This document shows, one piece after another, positions 17,332 through 25,223 of a stretch of DNA of 64,000 bases (within the stretch, counting starts at the first letter, position 1; each line of letters opens with the position of its first letter). The stretch spans positions 434,001 to 498,000 of the forward strand of contig NZ_JAHVJQ010000002.1 in the NCBI RefSeq assembly GCF_019801145.1, written 5' to 3'. A model generated the notes under the pieces. That model saw only the letters and a list, made by a program, of their open reading frames with translations, ran no database searches and had not been told where the DNA came from. Source of the stretch: Leisingera aquaemixtae (lineage in GTDB: Bacteria; Pseudomonadota; Alphaproteobacteria; Rhodobacterales; Rhodobacteraceae). The position numbers and the translations under genes were made by a program.

Positions 17332-18116
17332 CAGCGCACCTGTGTGGTTGCACTCATCATCTGGTCGACTGCCGAGATGACCTTGGCGTTCATTTCATAA
17401 CCGCGCTGGGCTTCGATCAGCTCGGTCACTTCGCGCACCGCGTCAACGGAACTGGCTTCCAGATACCCCTGGCGCAATGTGCCGAGCCCGTCTTCGCCAG
17501 CTGTCGATACGGCGGCAGCGCCGGAGGCTTCCGTTTCCGTGAACAGGTTGCTGCCGATTGCCTCCAGCCCCTTGGGGTTGGTGAAACTTGCCAGCGTGAA
17601 CTGACCCAGCAACTGGCCTTCCGTCGTTTCGTTGAAGTACCCGTAGACTTCGCCTTCGGCATTGATCGAGATGCTGGTTGCGTCATCGGGGATTGTGACT
17701 TCGGGCGAAACGGCGAAGCCGTCAGAGGTGACAATCAGCCCTTCTGCCGAGCGCTTCAGCGCGCCGTCGCGGGTATAGGCGGTCTGGCCGGACGGCAGGG
17801 TCACTTCCAGATACCCGTTGCCGTCAATGGCGATGTCCAGGTCGTTGTTGGTCTGCTGCAGAGCGCCCTGCGACAGATGCACGGATACGGCGGCGGGGCG
17901 CACGCCCAGGCCTACTTGCACACCGGTTGGAAGCACGGTTCCGTCGGACGCGTTCACGGTGCCGGCGCGCGAAATCTGCTGGTAATGCAGGTCGGCAAAC
18001 TCGGCCCGCCGCGCGTTGTACGCGGTGGTGTTCATGTTGGCGAGGTTGTTGGAGATGGTCTCCACCCGCAGTTGCTGGGCGCTCATGCCGGTCGCGGCGA
18101 TCTTCAGGGCACGCAT
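17331..18116 (-). CDS. flgG: Flagellar distal rod protein FlgG
   Basis: 261 residues, canonical FlgG length. The N terminus MRALKIAATGMSAQQLRVET with NNLANMNTTAYNARRAEFAD and the C terminus EVTELIEAQRGYEMNAKVIS are the flg_bb_rod and C-terminal signatures of the distal rod. It lies between flgF and flgA, the usual rod gene order. Confidence 0.97.
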   Translation of the reverse strand: MRALKIAATGMSAQQLRVETISNNLANMNTTAYNARRAEFADLHYQQISRAGTVNASDGTVLPTGVQVGLGVRPAAVSVHLSQGALQQTNNDLDIAIDGNGYLEVTLPSGQTAYTRDGALKRSAEGLIVTSDGFAVSPEVTIPDDATSISINAEGEVYGYFNETTEGQLLGQFTLASFTNPKGLEAIGSNLFTETEASGAAAVSTAGEDGLGTLRQGYLEASSVDAVREVTELIEAQRGYEMNAKVISAVDQMMSATTQVR

Positions 18117-18126
18117 CTGGATTCTC

Positions 18127-18843
18127 CTAGGTCTTGATCAGGTTCTTGATGGCATTGCGGATGCGCTCGTCTTCCGACTGCAGGAAGCTCTGGCCCATTT
18201 CATAGGCGCGCTGCACTTCGATCATGCGGGTCACTTCGGAAATTGCGTTCACGTTGGATCCTTCCAGGAACCCCTGCAGGACCTTCGAATCGAAGGACTG
18301 CTCGATCTCCCCTTCGACGCGGAACATGACCCCGTCTTCCCGAACCATCGTGTGCTGATCCATTGGCTTGAAGAGGCCCAGCTGGCCCAGCAGACGCCCG
18401 TCTGCACTGATTGAGCCGTCGGAACCGACTTCGATCTTGCCGGCATCCGGCGGCACAAAAACCGGCGCACGGCCTGCGTCGAGCACCCGGAAGCCGTCCA
18501 TGGTCACGAGGTCGCCGGCCGCATTGGAAGAGAACGCACCGGAACGGGTCAGCCGTTCGCCCTGGGGCGTCTCGACCATGAAAAACCCGTCGCCTTCGAT
18601 TGCGAAATCAAATGTGCCGGCCGTCTGGGTGAACTGGCCTTGTTCCATCGACGTGTTGAAAATGTTCGCACGCGACATCGACAACGATTGCTGCCCCGGA
18701 GACGACTGCACGAATTCCGAGAAAATCAGCCCTTCCTGGCGGTATCCGGTCGTGGCTGAGTTGGCGATGTTGTTCGCAACAACGCGCATCTCCCGGATCA
18801 GACCGGACTGGCGTGAAAGCGTGGCGTAACCTGCAGTTTCCAT
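18127..18843 (-). CDS. flgF: Flagellar proximal rod protein FlgF
   Basis: 238 residues from the ATG at 18843 ([20 protein letters not shown]), which overlaps the fliQ stop by one base. The frame stays open further upstream, but that part is only the out-of-frame image of fliQ. NNIANSATTGYRQEGLIFSE at the N terminus and MIEVQRAYEMGQSFLQSEDE at the C terminus are rod-family signatures; length and lack of the FlgG insertion favour FlgF. Confidence 0.95.
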   Translation of the reverse strand: METAGYATLSRQSGLIREMRVVANNIANSATTGYRQEGLIFSEFVQSSPGQQSLSMSRANIFNTSMEQGQFTQTAGTFDFAIEGDGFFMVETPQGERLTRSGAFSSNAAGDLVTMDGFRVLDAGRAPVFVPPDAGKIEVGSDGSISADGRLLGQLGLFKPMDQHTMVREDGVMFRVEGEIEQSFDSKVLQGFLEGSNVNAISEVTRMIEVQRAYEMGQSFLQSEDERIRNAIKNLIKT

Positions 18844-19115
18844 TACGAACCTCCGGCAATCATCGGAATGATGTGGCCGTCGAAGAAGGCCACCAGCGTT
18901 TGCGTCATGAAGCCCATGGTCATCCAGAACACGACCAGAATGGCCGTCAGCTTGGGAACGAAAGTCAGGGTCATTTCCTGCACCGACGTCAGGGCCTGAA
19001 ACAGGCCAATGGCCAGACCGACAACCAGCGCAACGATCAGGATCGGGGTTGCCATGGTCACGGCCGCCCAAATTCCCTGGCGCAGCGTGTCATAGAAGAG
19101 GCTTTCGCTCATCAT
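18843..19115 (-). CDS. fliQ: Flagellar export gate protein FliQ
   Basis: 90 residues with two membrane segments (about 18-38 and 55-77). The sequence [20 protein letters not shown] with [16 protein letters not shown] is diagnostic of FliQ. Two adjacent Met codons (19115 and 19112) are both possible starts. FliQ forms the export channel with FliP and FliR; the three genes are in three different operons here. Confidence 0.97.
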   Translation of the reverse strand: MMSESLFYDTLRQGIWAAVTMATPILIVALVVGLAIGLFQALTSVQEMTLTFVPKLTAILVVFWMTMGFMTQTLVAFFDGHIIPMIAGGS

Positions 19116-19118
19116 GGC

Positions 19119-19415
19119 TCAGACCGGCATCCTCAGGATTTCCTGGTACGCCTCGACCACTTTGTTGCGCACCGTGACGGCAGTCTCGACCGCCAGTTCA
19201 GTCTGCGCCAGCGCTTGCACCAGTGCATGCGGGTCCGCCTGCGAAGTCATTGATTGCACGGAGACCTGCTCACTGCTCTGCAGGGTCGTTGCAAAGTGCT
19301 CGAAACTCTCTTTCAGACGGGCGCCAGCGCCAGCAGCTTCATGGTTGGGGTCGGCCTTGGTGGCTGGCCTGGCGGCGGCATAGCCGCCTGCGGCGGAAAG
19401 ACTGTGAATATCCAT
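19119..19415 (-). CDS. fliE: MS ring-rod junction protein FliE
   Basis: 98 residues, entirely helical, with a variable Ala/Gly-rich N terminus and the conserved C-terminal part SFEHFATTLQSSEQVSVQSM, ALVQALAQTELAVETAVTVR and NKVVEAYQEILRMPV, typical of FliE. FliE links the FliF ring to the rod. It lies between flgC and fliQ. Confidence 0.96.
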   Translation of the reverse strand: MDIHSLSAAGGYAAARPATKADPNHEAAGAGARLKESFEHFATTLQSSEQVSVQSMTSQADPHALVQALAQTELAVETAVTVRNKVVEAYQEILRMPV

Positions 19416-19437
19416 TCTGGATCTCCAAATTTTTCGG

Positions 19438-19830
19438 TTAGCGTCTCAAAAGGTCCATCAGCGAGGCTGACATCGAGCGGGTCTGTTCAAACATCTTCAG
19501 ATTGGCTTCGTAGCTGCGCTGGGCTTCGCGGGCGTCGGCAATCTCGATCATCAGGTCGACATTGGAGCCCTCGTAGTGGCCGCTGTCATCGGCAAGCGGG
19601 TGCGAAGGATCGTAGACTTTCTCCAGGTCCCGGCGGTCCAGATTGATCCGGCCGGTGCGCACATGCTCCACATCGGTTTGCAGTTCGCGCACGGCCTCGA
19701 ATGGCACGGTCTTGCGCCGGTAGCCCGGAGTATCCGCATTGGAGATGTTCTCAGACACATGCCGAAGCCGTGCAGCCTGCGCCTTAAGGCCGCTGGAAGT
19801 GACGGAAAGGGCTCTTGAAAACTCACTCAT
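19438..19830 (-). CDS. flgC: Flagellar proximal rod protein FlgC
   Basis: 130 residues. N-terminal rod motif LRHVSENISNADTPGYRRKT and C-terminal EGSNVDLMIEIADAREAQRS with YEANLKMFEQTRSMSASLMD match FlgC. It lies directly downstream of flgB with a 12-base gap and upstream of fliE. Confidence 0.96.
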   Translation of the reverse strand: MSEFSRALSVTSSGLKAQAARLRHVSENISNADTPGYRRKTVPFEAVRELQTDVEHVRTGRINLDRRDLEKVYDPSHPLADDSGHYEGSNVDLMIEIADAREAQRSYEANLKMFEQTRSMSASLMDLLRR

Positions 19831-19842
19831 CGCTCATCCCCC

Positions 19843-20232
19843 TCAGTTCTTGCCGAGGCTGGCGCGCAGAATGTTCATGGAAGATTTGTAGATCGCCATG
19901 GCGCGTTTGTGCTGCCGGGCGACTTCGACGCCCTTCAGCAGCTCGGTTTCGACGGAGACGGAATTGTCGTTGGGGTCGCTGCCGGCCTCGGTAGAAGTGA
20001 CGGCCCAGTCCAAATTGCTGTTTGAGTTGCCATTCAAATGGCTGCCGCGGGATGCGATCATTCCGGTCGGGCGGGCGCCTGCAGCAAAGACCTCTTTGAA
20101 TGGCTTGATGTCCTTGGCGTGGTAACCCGGCGTATCGGAATTAGCGATATTCTGGGAAACCAATGCCTGGCGTTTCCCGGCATGGGTTGCCATCGAATAG
20201 GCGATTTTGAATACGTTCAATTCTGTGAACAC
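19843..20232 (-). CDS. flgB: Flagellar proximal rod protein FlgB
   Basis: 129 residues from GTG at 20232 (VFTELNVFKIAYSMATHAGK); AGGGAG lies eight bases upstream, which decides against a TTG at 20259. SQNIANSDTPGYHAKDIKPF is the FlgB rod motif and LLKGVEVARQHKRAMAIYKS the C-terminal helix. It heads the long minus-strand operon through to the second fliL and is divergent from fliI with a possible CtrA site between them. Confidence 0.95.
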   Translation of the reverse strand: MFTELNVFKIAYSMATHAGKRQALVSQNIANSDTPGYHAKDIKPFKEVFAAGARPTGMIASRGSHLNGNSNSNLDWAVTSTEAGSDPNDNSVSVETELLKGVEVARQHKRAMAIYKSSMNILRASLGKN

Positions 20233-20255
20233 CAGGGTTTCTCCCTTGATCGATT

Positions 20256-20270
20256 TCAATCAAGGCTTAA
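20256..20270. promoter_or_regulatory. CtrA-like site in the flgB/fliI divergent promoter
   Basis: TCAA (20256-20259), seven bases, TTAA (20267-20270) followed by C: one mismatch from TTAA-N7-TTAAC. It lies in the 88-base gap between flgB and fliI. Confidence 0.45.
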
Positions 20271-20320
20271 CCCCGATTCCTTTAGAAATTGTTTTCAGGA
20301 CATGAAGGGAGACCGCTGCG

Positions 20321-21649
20321 ATGAAAGCAGAGCTGCAAGCACTGACCCGTCAGATCGCCGGAAAACGCCTGGCGACAAAGATGGGCCGGGTGACGGGGAT
20401 CTCGGGCGGGGAAATCGAAATCGGCGGGCTGGCTTCCTCGGCGCGGATTGGCGACAGGCTGATCTTGCGGCGTGGGCCGCAGGATGCATTGCATGGCGAA
20501 GTTCTGAAGATAAATGGCAGCAATATTAGCATGTTACCGGATAGGGCGCCGGATGGGGCCGCCATCGGAGATCCGGTTTTGCTGAACCCGTCTCCGGAAT
20601 TTGCACCCAGCGATCATTGGATTGGACGCGTTATCGATCCCTTTGGCGAGCCGCTGGACGGCCGCCCAATGCTTCCCGGCAGTGAGCCGCGCGATCTGAT
20701 GGCGCCGCCGCCCAAGGCTGCTGGCAGGCGGCCCATGGGAGAGCGGCTGGCCACCGGGCAGGCGGTTCTGAATACGATTCTTCCGATTGTACGGGGGCAG
20801 CGAGTCGGCCTCTTTGCCGGGTCCGGGGTCGGTAAATCCTCATTGCTGGCCAAACTTGCCCAAGCAATGCAGGCCGATGTGGTTGTGATGGCACTGATCG
20901 GCGAGCGCGGCCGGGAGGTGAACCACTTCGTTGAGCAGGTCCTGGGACCGGAAGGCATGCGCCGCGCCATTGTGGTCGCCGCGACCTCCGATCAATCCGC
21001 GCTGGTCAGGCGCCGCTGCGCGTGGGCTGCCATGACCGTGGCAGAGCACTTCCGCGATCAGGGAAAGAACGTTCTGTTCCTGGCGGATTCGGTCACGCGT
21101 TTCGCCGAAGCGCACCGGGAGATTGCGGCCGCCTCCGGCGAGGCGCCGGCGCTGCGCGGCTACCCGCCTTCGGTGACGCCGCTGATTACCGGCTTGTGCG
21201 AACGGGCGGGGCCGGGGGCCGAGGGCCAGGGCGATATCACGGCGGTATTCAGTGTCCTGGTTGCTGGGTCGGACATGGACGAGCCGATCGCGGATATTCT
21301 GCGCGGGGTTCTCGACGGGCATATCGTCCTGAACCGGGAAATCGCCGAACGCGGACGGTTTCCCGCAATCGACGTGTCCCGCTCTGTGTCGCGCAGCCTG
21401 CCAGCCGCAGCGACAGCCGATGAAAATGCTGCGATCCAGGACGTGCGCAAGTACCTGGGGGCTTATGAGCAGTCCGAGGTCATGATCCGCGCGGGTCTTT
21501 ACGCTGAAGGCAACGATGCGGTCCTGGATCAGGCCGTGAAACTGTGGCCGGAGCTGGATGCGTTTTTCGGCCGGGAAGATCCGGAAGGTATCACCAGCAG
21601 CTTCAACCGCCTGCTGCTTCTGCTGCGCCGGGCCAAGGCCGGGCGCTGA
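20321..21649 (+). CDS. fliI: Flagellar export ATPase FliI
   Basis: 442 residues. P-loop GSGVGKSS at about 167-174, VVMALIGERGREVNHFVEQV, Walker B-region NVLFLADSVTRFAEAHREIA and the downstream ALRGYPPSVTPLI are the signature of the FliI/YscN family, related to F1-beta. It energises or times substrate entry into the export gate and is restrained by FliH. AAGGGAG nine bases upstream supports the start. It is a single-gene transcript, divergent from flgB and closed by a shared hairpin. Confidence 0.97.
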   Translation: MKAELQALTRQIAGKRLATKMGRVTGISGGEIEIGGLASSARIGDRLILRRGPQDALHGEVLKINGSNISMLPDRAPDGAAIGDPVLLNPSPEFAPSDHWIGRVIDPFGEPLDGRPMLPGSEPRDLMAPPPKAAGRRPMGERLATGQAVLNTILPIVRGQRVGLFAGSGVGKSSLLAKLAQAMQADVVVMALIGERGREVNHFVEQVLGPEGMRRAIVVAATSDQSALVRRRCAWAAMTVAEHFRDQGKNVLFLADSVTRFAEAHREIAAASGEAPALRGYPPSVTPLITGLCERAGPGAEGQGDITAVFSVLVAGSDMDEPIADILRGVLDGHIVLNREIAERGRFPAIDVSRSVSRSLPAAATADENAAIQDVRKYLGAYEQSEVMIRAGLYAEGNDAVLDQAVKLWPELDAFFGREDPEGITSSFNRLLLLLRRAKAGR

Positions 21650-21718
21650 AGCCGGCGCCTGTACTTGTCAGCCCGGCTGGGAAGTGCAGGTGCTGGTTAC
21701 CCTCTGGGAAAATGCGAA

Positions 21719-21752
21719 AAGGGTGCAGCCAGACTGAACTGGTGGCACCCTT
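21719..21752. terminator. Hairpin between fliI and the DUF1217 gene
   Basis: AAGGGTGC (21719-21726) pairs with GCACCCTT (21745-21752), with an inner CCAG/CTGG extension. It is followed by TTCTTGAGTTTT on the plus strand and faces the convergent gene at 21785, so it could serve both. Confidence 0.7.
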
Positions 21753-21784
21753 CTTGAGTTTTCCGTGTTATCTGGCCCGCTTGT

Positions 21785-22576
21785 TCAGCTGGTCAGCAGC
21801 ATCAATGCGGTTGAGCCGGAAGAAACGCTTGCCTGGAAATCGGCAATTTCTGACCGCACCAGGTAAGTGTTGATCAGCTTTTCCATTTTTTCCGGATCAG
21901 AGAAAACTGCGAGATCATCAGAGCCGAACACTTGTTTTGACTTGTCTTTGAAGACTTCCAGCTGCTGGTCCAGATCGATCTGTGCCAGGCTGGTTGGCAA
22001 GCCCAGGGCGGTTTCGAACAGCTCCCGCAGTGCCTGCTGGCCCATGACATTGAACCACTTGGTGTTCACAGCGGTTCCATCTTCGGCAAGGTTCAGGACT
22101 TCGCGTTCGCCAAACATGGCCACGCGCATAGAGTTGTCCTGTTCACCAACAGCGGCCTCGAAGGATTGCACCTGATTGGTGTGAACCAGGTCAAACATCG
22201 CCTTCAGATCGCCGGTTTTGAGCGATTGCCCCGGGCCAAACCCGAAAGCCTCGCTCAGCTGGACATAGCGGTCATCCCCCATCCGGTTGGCCAGCGCGTC
22301 GTCGGCCTCGGTGCCTTCCTGAAAAATCCGTTCCAGGAAGGCTTTCTTGTAGCTGTCCTCTTCCAGCCCGAATGCGCCAAGGGCAACATTCAGCAGCCGC
22401 GAGTCGCCAATGAGGTCCTCTGCTGTTTTCACGTTCCCGATGTTTTCCATGAAATAATCGGTTTCGCGTTTCAGGACCGCGTCATTTTTGAAAACGTCGA
22501 ACTGCTTGTCATAGGTCGCCTGGAGGAAGTTCCACCCGGCGATACCTGTGGCTGGCAAGAGGGGCTGAAAGTTCAT
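21785..22576 (-). CDS. DUF1217 flagellar-cluster protein
   Basis: 263 residues, helical, acidic, no signal peptide. The opening GIAGWNFLQATYDKQFDVFK, the central DDRYVQLSEAFGFG and FEAAVGEQDNSMRVAMFGER resemble the DUF1217 family, which sits in alphaproteobacterial flagellar loci. Its biochemical role is not established. It follows flbT with a 4-base overlap, so it is expressed with the flagellin-regulatory genes. It might be an export substrate or a regulator. Confidence 0.8.
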   Translation of the reverse strand: MNFQPLLPATGIAGWNFLQATYDKQFDVFKNDAVLKRETDYFMENIGNVKTAEDLIGDSRLLNVALGAFGLEEDSYKKAFLERIFQEGTEADDALANRMGDDRYVQLSEAFGFGPGQSLKTGDLKAMFDLVHTNQVQSFEAAVGEQDNSMRVAMFGEREVLNLAEDGTAVNTKWFNVMGQQALRELFETALGLPTSLAQIDLDQQLEVFKDKSKQVFGSDDLAVFSDPEKMEKLINTYLVRSEIADFQASVSSGSTALMLLTS

Positions 22577-22977
22577 GACGGCCGGACCGCGAACAAGCGG
22601 TCTTCCCGCGGCAGCAAGGTGCGCAGCGCCTTCAGGCAGCGGTAGTGGTTGTTGTTGATCAAGGCGTCCGTGGCTTCGGCAATGGATGACCGGCTGTCAG
22701 GGTCGGTAAAGACCTGGCTCAGTTCTTCGATCCGGCGCAGCATCGGCAGGCGTTCCTCATCAGGGTCTGCATCGCCCGACAGGATCAGCTGGGCGGCGTA
22801 GCACACCCGGCGCACTGGCGTATTCGCTTCTTCCGGATGGATTGCATCACGAAGGCGCAGGATATTGGCGTCCGGTGTAACAATGGACAGGCGGCTTCGG
22901 CGGTCGCCGTTTTCGATCACCGCGCCATTTACAAGGACACGCTCTTTGGGGGCAAGTTTCAGGACAAGTCCGCTCAT
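22573..22977 (-). CDS. flbT: Flagellin mRNA regulator FlbT
   Basis: 134 residues. The N terminus MSGLVLKLAPKERVLVNGAV with IENGDRRSRLSIVTPDANIL and LRLRDAI is the FlbT family pattern. In Caulobacter FlbT binds the 5' leader of flagellin mRNA and destabilises it until hook assembly is complete; FlaF acts antagonistically and as a flagellin secretion helper. Gene order flagellin-flaF-flbT matches that pairing. A two-base gap separates it from flaF. Confidence 0.95.
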   Translation of the reverse strand: MSGLVLKLAPKERVLVNGAVIENGDRRSRLSIVTPDANILRLRDAIHPEEANTPVRRVCYAAQLILSGDADPDEERLPMLRRIEELSQVFTDPDSRSSIAEATDALINNNHYRCLKALRTLLPREDRLFAVRPS

Positions 22978-22979
22978 AT

Positions 22980-23351
22980 TCAGGATGCTCCGCTGCGGAG
23001 GCCACGCAGGATGGCCGTATTGATTTCCACCAGCGGCCGGACATTGGCCTTGCGCTGAAGCACTTTGCTGGTGTGCTGTCTCGTGAATTCCGCCAGTTCG
23101 AAGAGATTCCGCTTGAGATCATCCGGCAGTGGATTCGCCTCCATCGAGAGATCTGCGGTGAAAATGGACCAAAGCTTGCGGTTGTCATTCAGTGCTTGAG
23201 CAAGATCACTGAAGCCATCGCCGCCTTTCTGCGCAGCCGTGATCAGCCGGCGGGTAACGCGGGCGACCACTTCATACTCGAAATTCTTTGCTGTCCGGGT
23301 CGGGGACTTTGCCGCCGAATAGGCACTCTTCGCCTTCAGAAGGGCATTCAC
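22980..23351 (-). CDS. flaF: Flagellin regulator/secretion factor FlaF
   Basis: 123 residues, helical. SAKSPTRTAKNFEYEVVARV near the N terminus and DLKRNLFELAEFTRQHTSKV near the C terminus are FlaF signatures. FlaF is needed for flagellin translation or secretion in alphaproteobacteria and works opposite FlbT. It follows flagellin after a hairpin, so read-through probably sets a lower dose than flagellin. Confidence 0.95.
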   Translation of the reverse strand: MNALLKAKSAYSAAKSPTRTAKNFEYEVVARVTRRLITAAQKGGDGFSDLAQALNDNRKLWSIFTADLSMEANPLPDDLKRNLFELAEFTRQHTSKVLQRKANVRPLVEINTAILRGLRSGAS

Positions 23352-23397
23352 GTGTTTTCCTAACGTTTTATTCTTCAGGTTCTCTGAGAAGGGAAGA

Positions 23398-23420
23398 CCG
23401 GGGCGCGTTTAGCGCCCCGG
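23398..23420 (-). terminator. Hairpin between flagellin and flaF
   Basis: CCGGGGCGC (23398-23406) pairs perfectly with GCGCCCCGG (23412-23420) around a 5-base loop, ten bases after the flagellin stop. No long U run follows on the minus strand, so it probably acts as an attenuator or 3'-end stabiliser. Confidence 0.7.
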
Positions 23421-23429
23421 TAAGGGCTG

Positions 23430-24254
23430 TTAACGGAACAGCTGCTGCAGGGTCGACGGCGCCTGGTTGGCGATGGTCAGCGACTGCACGGCCAGCTGCT
23501 GCTGGGTCTGCAGCGCCTTCAGGCGGGCAGATGCCTCTTCCATGTTGGTGTCGGTCATCGCGCTGACGCCGGTCTTCAGCGAGTCGGTCAGCTTGGACAC
23601 AAACTCGTTCTGGTCGGTGATGCGCTTGGAGTCCGCACCAAGTGCCGCTGCATCGTCGATCGCACCTGCGATAAGGGTGTCGATTTCACCGAGCGCAGAG
23701 GCTGCAGTGGTTGCATCGGTGATCGTAGTGAGAACACTTGCGGTCCAATCAAGATCGTTCTCCATGTCTACGGCATCGACGGTGATCGATGTCGAGCCGT
23801 CGACGGAACCAAGCACCGTCAGCGACGAAGCAGTGCCGTCAACAGTGGCATTCAGAAGGTTTGCGCCATTGAATTCCGCAGAAGAAATGATTGCGGTAAT
23901 CTGCTCCTGTTTCTTTTCAATGTCGTTCTGGATCTTGGCGTGGTCAACGTTTTCCGAGTTCGCGGAAACAATCAGCTCCTTCATGTCCTTCAGAGCTTCG
24001 ACGATCTGCTCCGCACCGGAAGATGCTACGGCAACGGTTGCTTCGCCAAAGTTCAGAGCGTCGCTCACGGCTTCATAAGCCTGGATGTCGGATTCCATAG
24101 TCTTGGAGATGGCCCAGACAGCGGAGTTGTCCTTGGCCATGCCGACCTCTTTACCAGTCGAAATCTGGTTCTGAGTGTCGCTCAGGTCATTGTTCACCGA
24201 ACGCAGAGTCTGCAGAGCAACCATTGCGCCGTTGTTGGTCAGAATGCTGGTCAT
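23430..24254 (-). CDS. fliC: Flagellin
   Basis: 274 residues, compact as in alphaproteobacterial flagellins. The conserved N-terminal D0/D1 helices (ALQTLRSVNNDLSDTQNQIS, TGKEVGMAKDNSAVWAISKT) and the C-terminal helices (MEEASARLKALQTQQQLAVQ, SLTIANQAPSTLQQLFR) flank a short variable middle. It is the filament subunit, exported last. It has its own promoter gap with a CtrA-like site and about 200 bases of leader and promoter DNA, and it is followed by flaF and flbT, which control its mRNA. Confidence 0.97.
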   Translation of the reverse strand: MTSILTNNGAMVALQTLRSVNNDLSDTQNQISTGKEVGMAKDNSAVWAISKTMESDIQAYEAVSDALNFGEATVAVASSGAEQIVEALKDMKELIVSANSENVDHAKIQNDIEKKQEQITAIISSAEFNGANLLNATVDGTASSLTVLGSVDGSTSITVDAVDMENDLDWTASVLTTITDATTAASALGEIDTLIAGAIDDAAALGADSKRITDQNEFVSKLTDSLKTGVSAMTDTNMEEASARLKALQTQQQLAVQSLTIANQAPSTLQQLFR

Positions 24255-24401
24255 AGCTTTTTCCTTTAGCTGCGGGGCGCTTTGACCCCATTATTCCTTG
24301 CCCCTGGGGGCGCTGTGTGACGTCTTTCTGACAGTGCGTTCCGCCGTCCGGCTTCCGCGCCACCTTTCATCAGGTGCAAGGCGACATTGGCGCATCAGTT
24401 G

Positions 24402-24416
24402 CTAAGGGAGTGCTAA
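24402..24416 (-). promoter_or_regulatory. CtrA-like site upstream of flagellin
   Basis: On the minus strand TTAG-N7-TTAG (halves at 24416-24413 and 24405-24402), about 150 bases before the flagellin start. The region between it and the ATG would form the leader on which FlbT is expected to act. Confidence 0.5.
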
Positions 24417-24456
24417 TGGCGGCATTTGGTTTTTTAGAATTTTCTCCAAATTGCGC

Positions 24457-24816
24457 TCAGGCTCTTTTTTCCAGTTTGGTTGCCCCGCGGGTGCCAAAGC
24501 GGTTCCGGCGCCCGGACTGGTCATAGACGTCCAGGCCCCTGCGGATGCGGCGCAATTCGGCCATCCGGGCAGCGACGGATCGGATCCCCTCCATCGCACT
24601 GTCGAGAAGCTGCTGGTTGCGCGACAATTTGGTCTGCACCAGTTCCAGCGCCTCGCGCTCAAGCTCTGTCACAGAGTTCAGTTTGCTGATGACTTTCTCT
24701 TTTTTCGCCAGAAGCTCTTCCAGCTTGCTCAGGTCGCCTGCCATCAGGGCAACGCGTTCGCGGTCGAGAATATTATCGAGCTCATCAATGAGCTGCTGCG
24801 GTTCAGGGTTGCTCAC
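24457..24816 (-). CDS. flgN: FlgN-like export chaperone
   Basis: 119 residues, all helical: LIDELDNILDRERVALMAGD, SKLEELLAKKEKVISKLNSV and a basic C terminus (RRNRFGTRGATKLEKRA). This is the FlgN pattern; FlgN is the chaperone for the hook-filament proteins FlgK and FlgL. It overlaps the rod-binding protein gene by 14 bp. Sequence conservation in FlgN is low, so the call relies on pattern and context. Confidence 0.75.
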   Translation of the reverse strand: MSNPEPQQLIDELDNILDRERVALMAGDLSKLEELLAKKEKVISKLNSVTELEREALELVQTKLSRNQQLLDSAMEGIRSVAARMAELRRIRRGLDVYDQSGRRNRFGTRGATKLEKRA

Positions 24817-25102
24817 CTTGGGTCTCCTTCAATGCGTGATAAAGTGATTCGGCCAGGCCAATGCCGCCAGAGCGGGCGATCTGCGTTGCTTGCTCGCGGA
24901 TCAGAAAGCTGGAAAACTGCTCTTCGCCAGCGCCGCCTCCGAAGCTTTCACTGGCTTCGCCGAGGCCTGCGGATTTGAGCATTTCAGCAAGAAATGTGGC
25001 TTCCAGTTCAATTGCCGCCTCGCGCAGCGGGTCGCTCTTGGCGGGCCGCACCGGGGTGGCCGCAGAGGAAGTCTGAAGCTGGATGGGCAATATGTCTGTC
25101 AT
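24803..25102 (-). CDS. flgJ: FlgJ-type rod-binding protein without muramidase domain
   Basis: 99 residues. LREAAIELEATFLAEMLKSA followed by EEQFSSFLIREQATQIARSG and GIGLAESLYHAL corresponds to the N-terminal rod-binding domain of FlgJ (Rod-binding family). The C-terminal glucosaminidase domain of gammaproteobacterial FlgJ is missing, as is usual in alphaproteobacteria, so a separate lytic enzyme must open the wall for the rod. It is divergent from fliK. Confidence 0.88.
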   Translation of the reverse strand: MTDILPIQLQTSSAATPVRPAKSDPLREAAIELEATFLAEMLKSAGLGEASESFGGGAGEEQFSSFLIREQATQIARSGGIGLAESLYHALKETQGEQP

Positions 25103-25162
25103 GTCCGGTTCTCCGGTTGAAACTCGAATTCCATCGATTTTCTGAAGTTGCCCCGGAACCGG

Positions 25163-25177
25163 TTAAAATTGCCGTAA
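25163..25177. promoter_or_regulatory. CtrA-like site in the flgJ/fliK divergent promoter
   Basis: TTAA (25163-25166), seven bases, GTAA (25174-25177) followed by C; one mismatch in the second half. It is placed in the 121-base gap between the divergent flgJ and fliK starts. Confidence 0.5.
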
Positions 25178-25223
25178 CCGCTTTGGGGTAGGTGTGTCCG
25201 GGTCGAGATAGAATATCCGGAAC

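Noticed and set aside
18844-19071. N-terminal extension of flgF
   Set aside because: The frame is open but represents fliQ read out of frame; the rod motif begins at the ATG at 18843.
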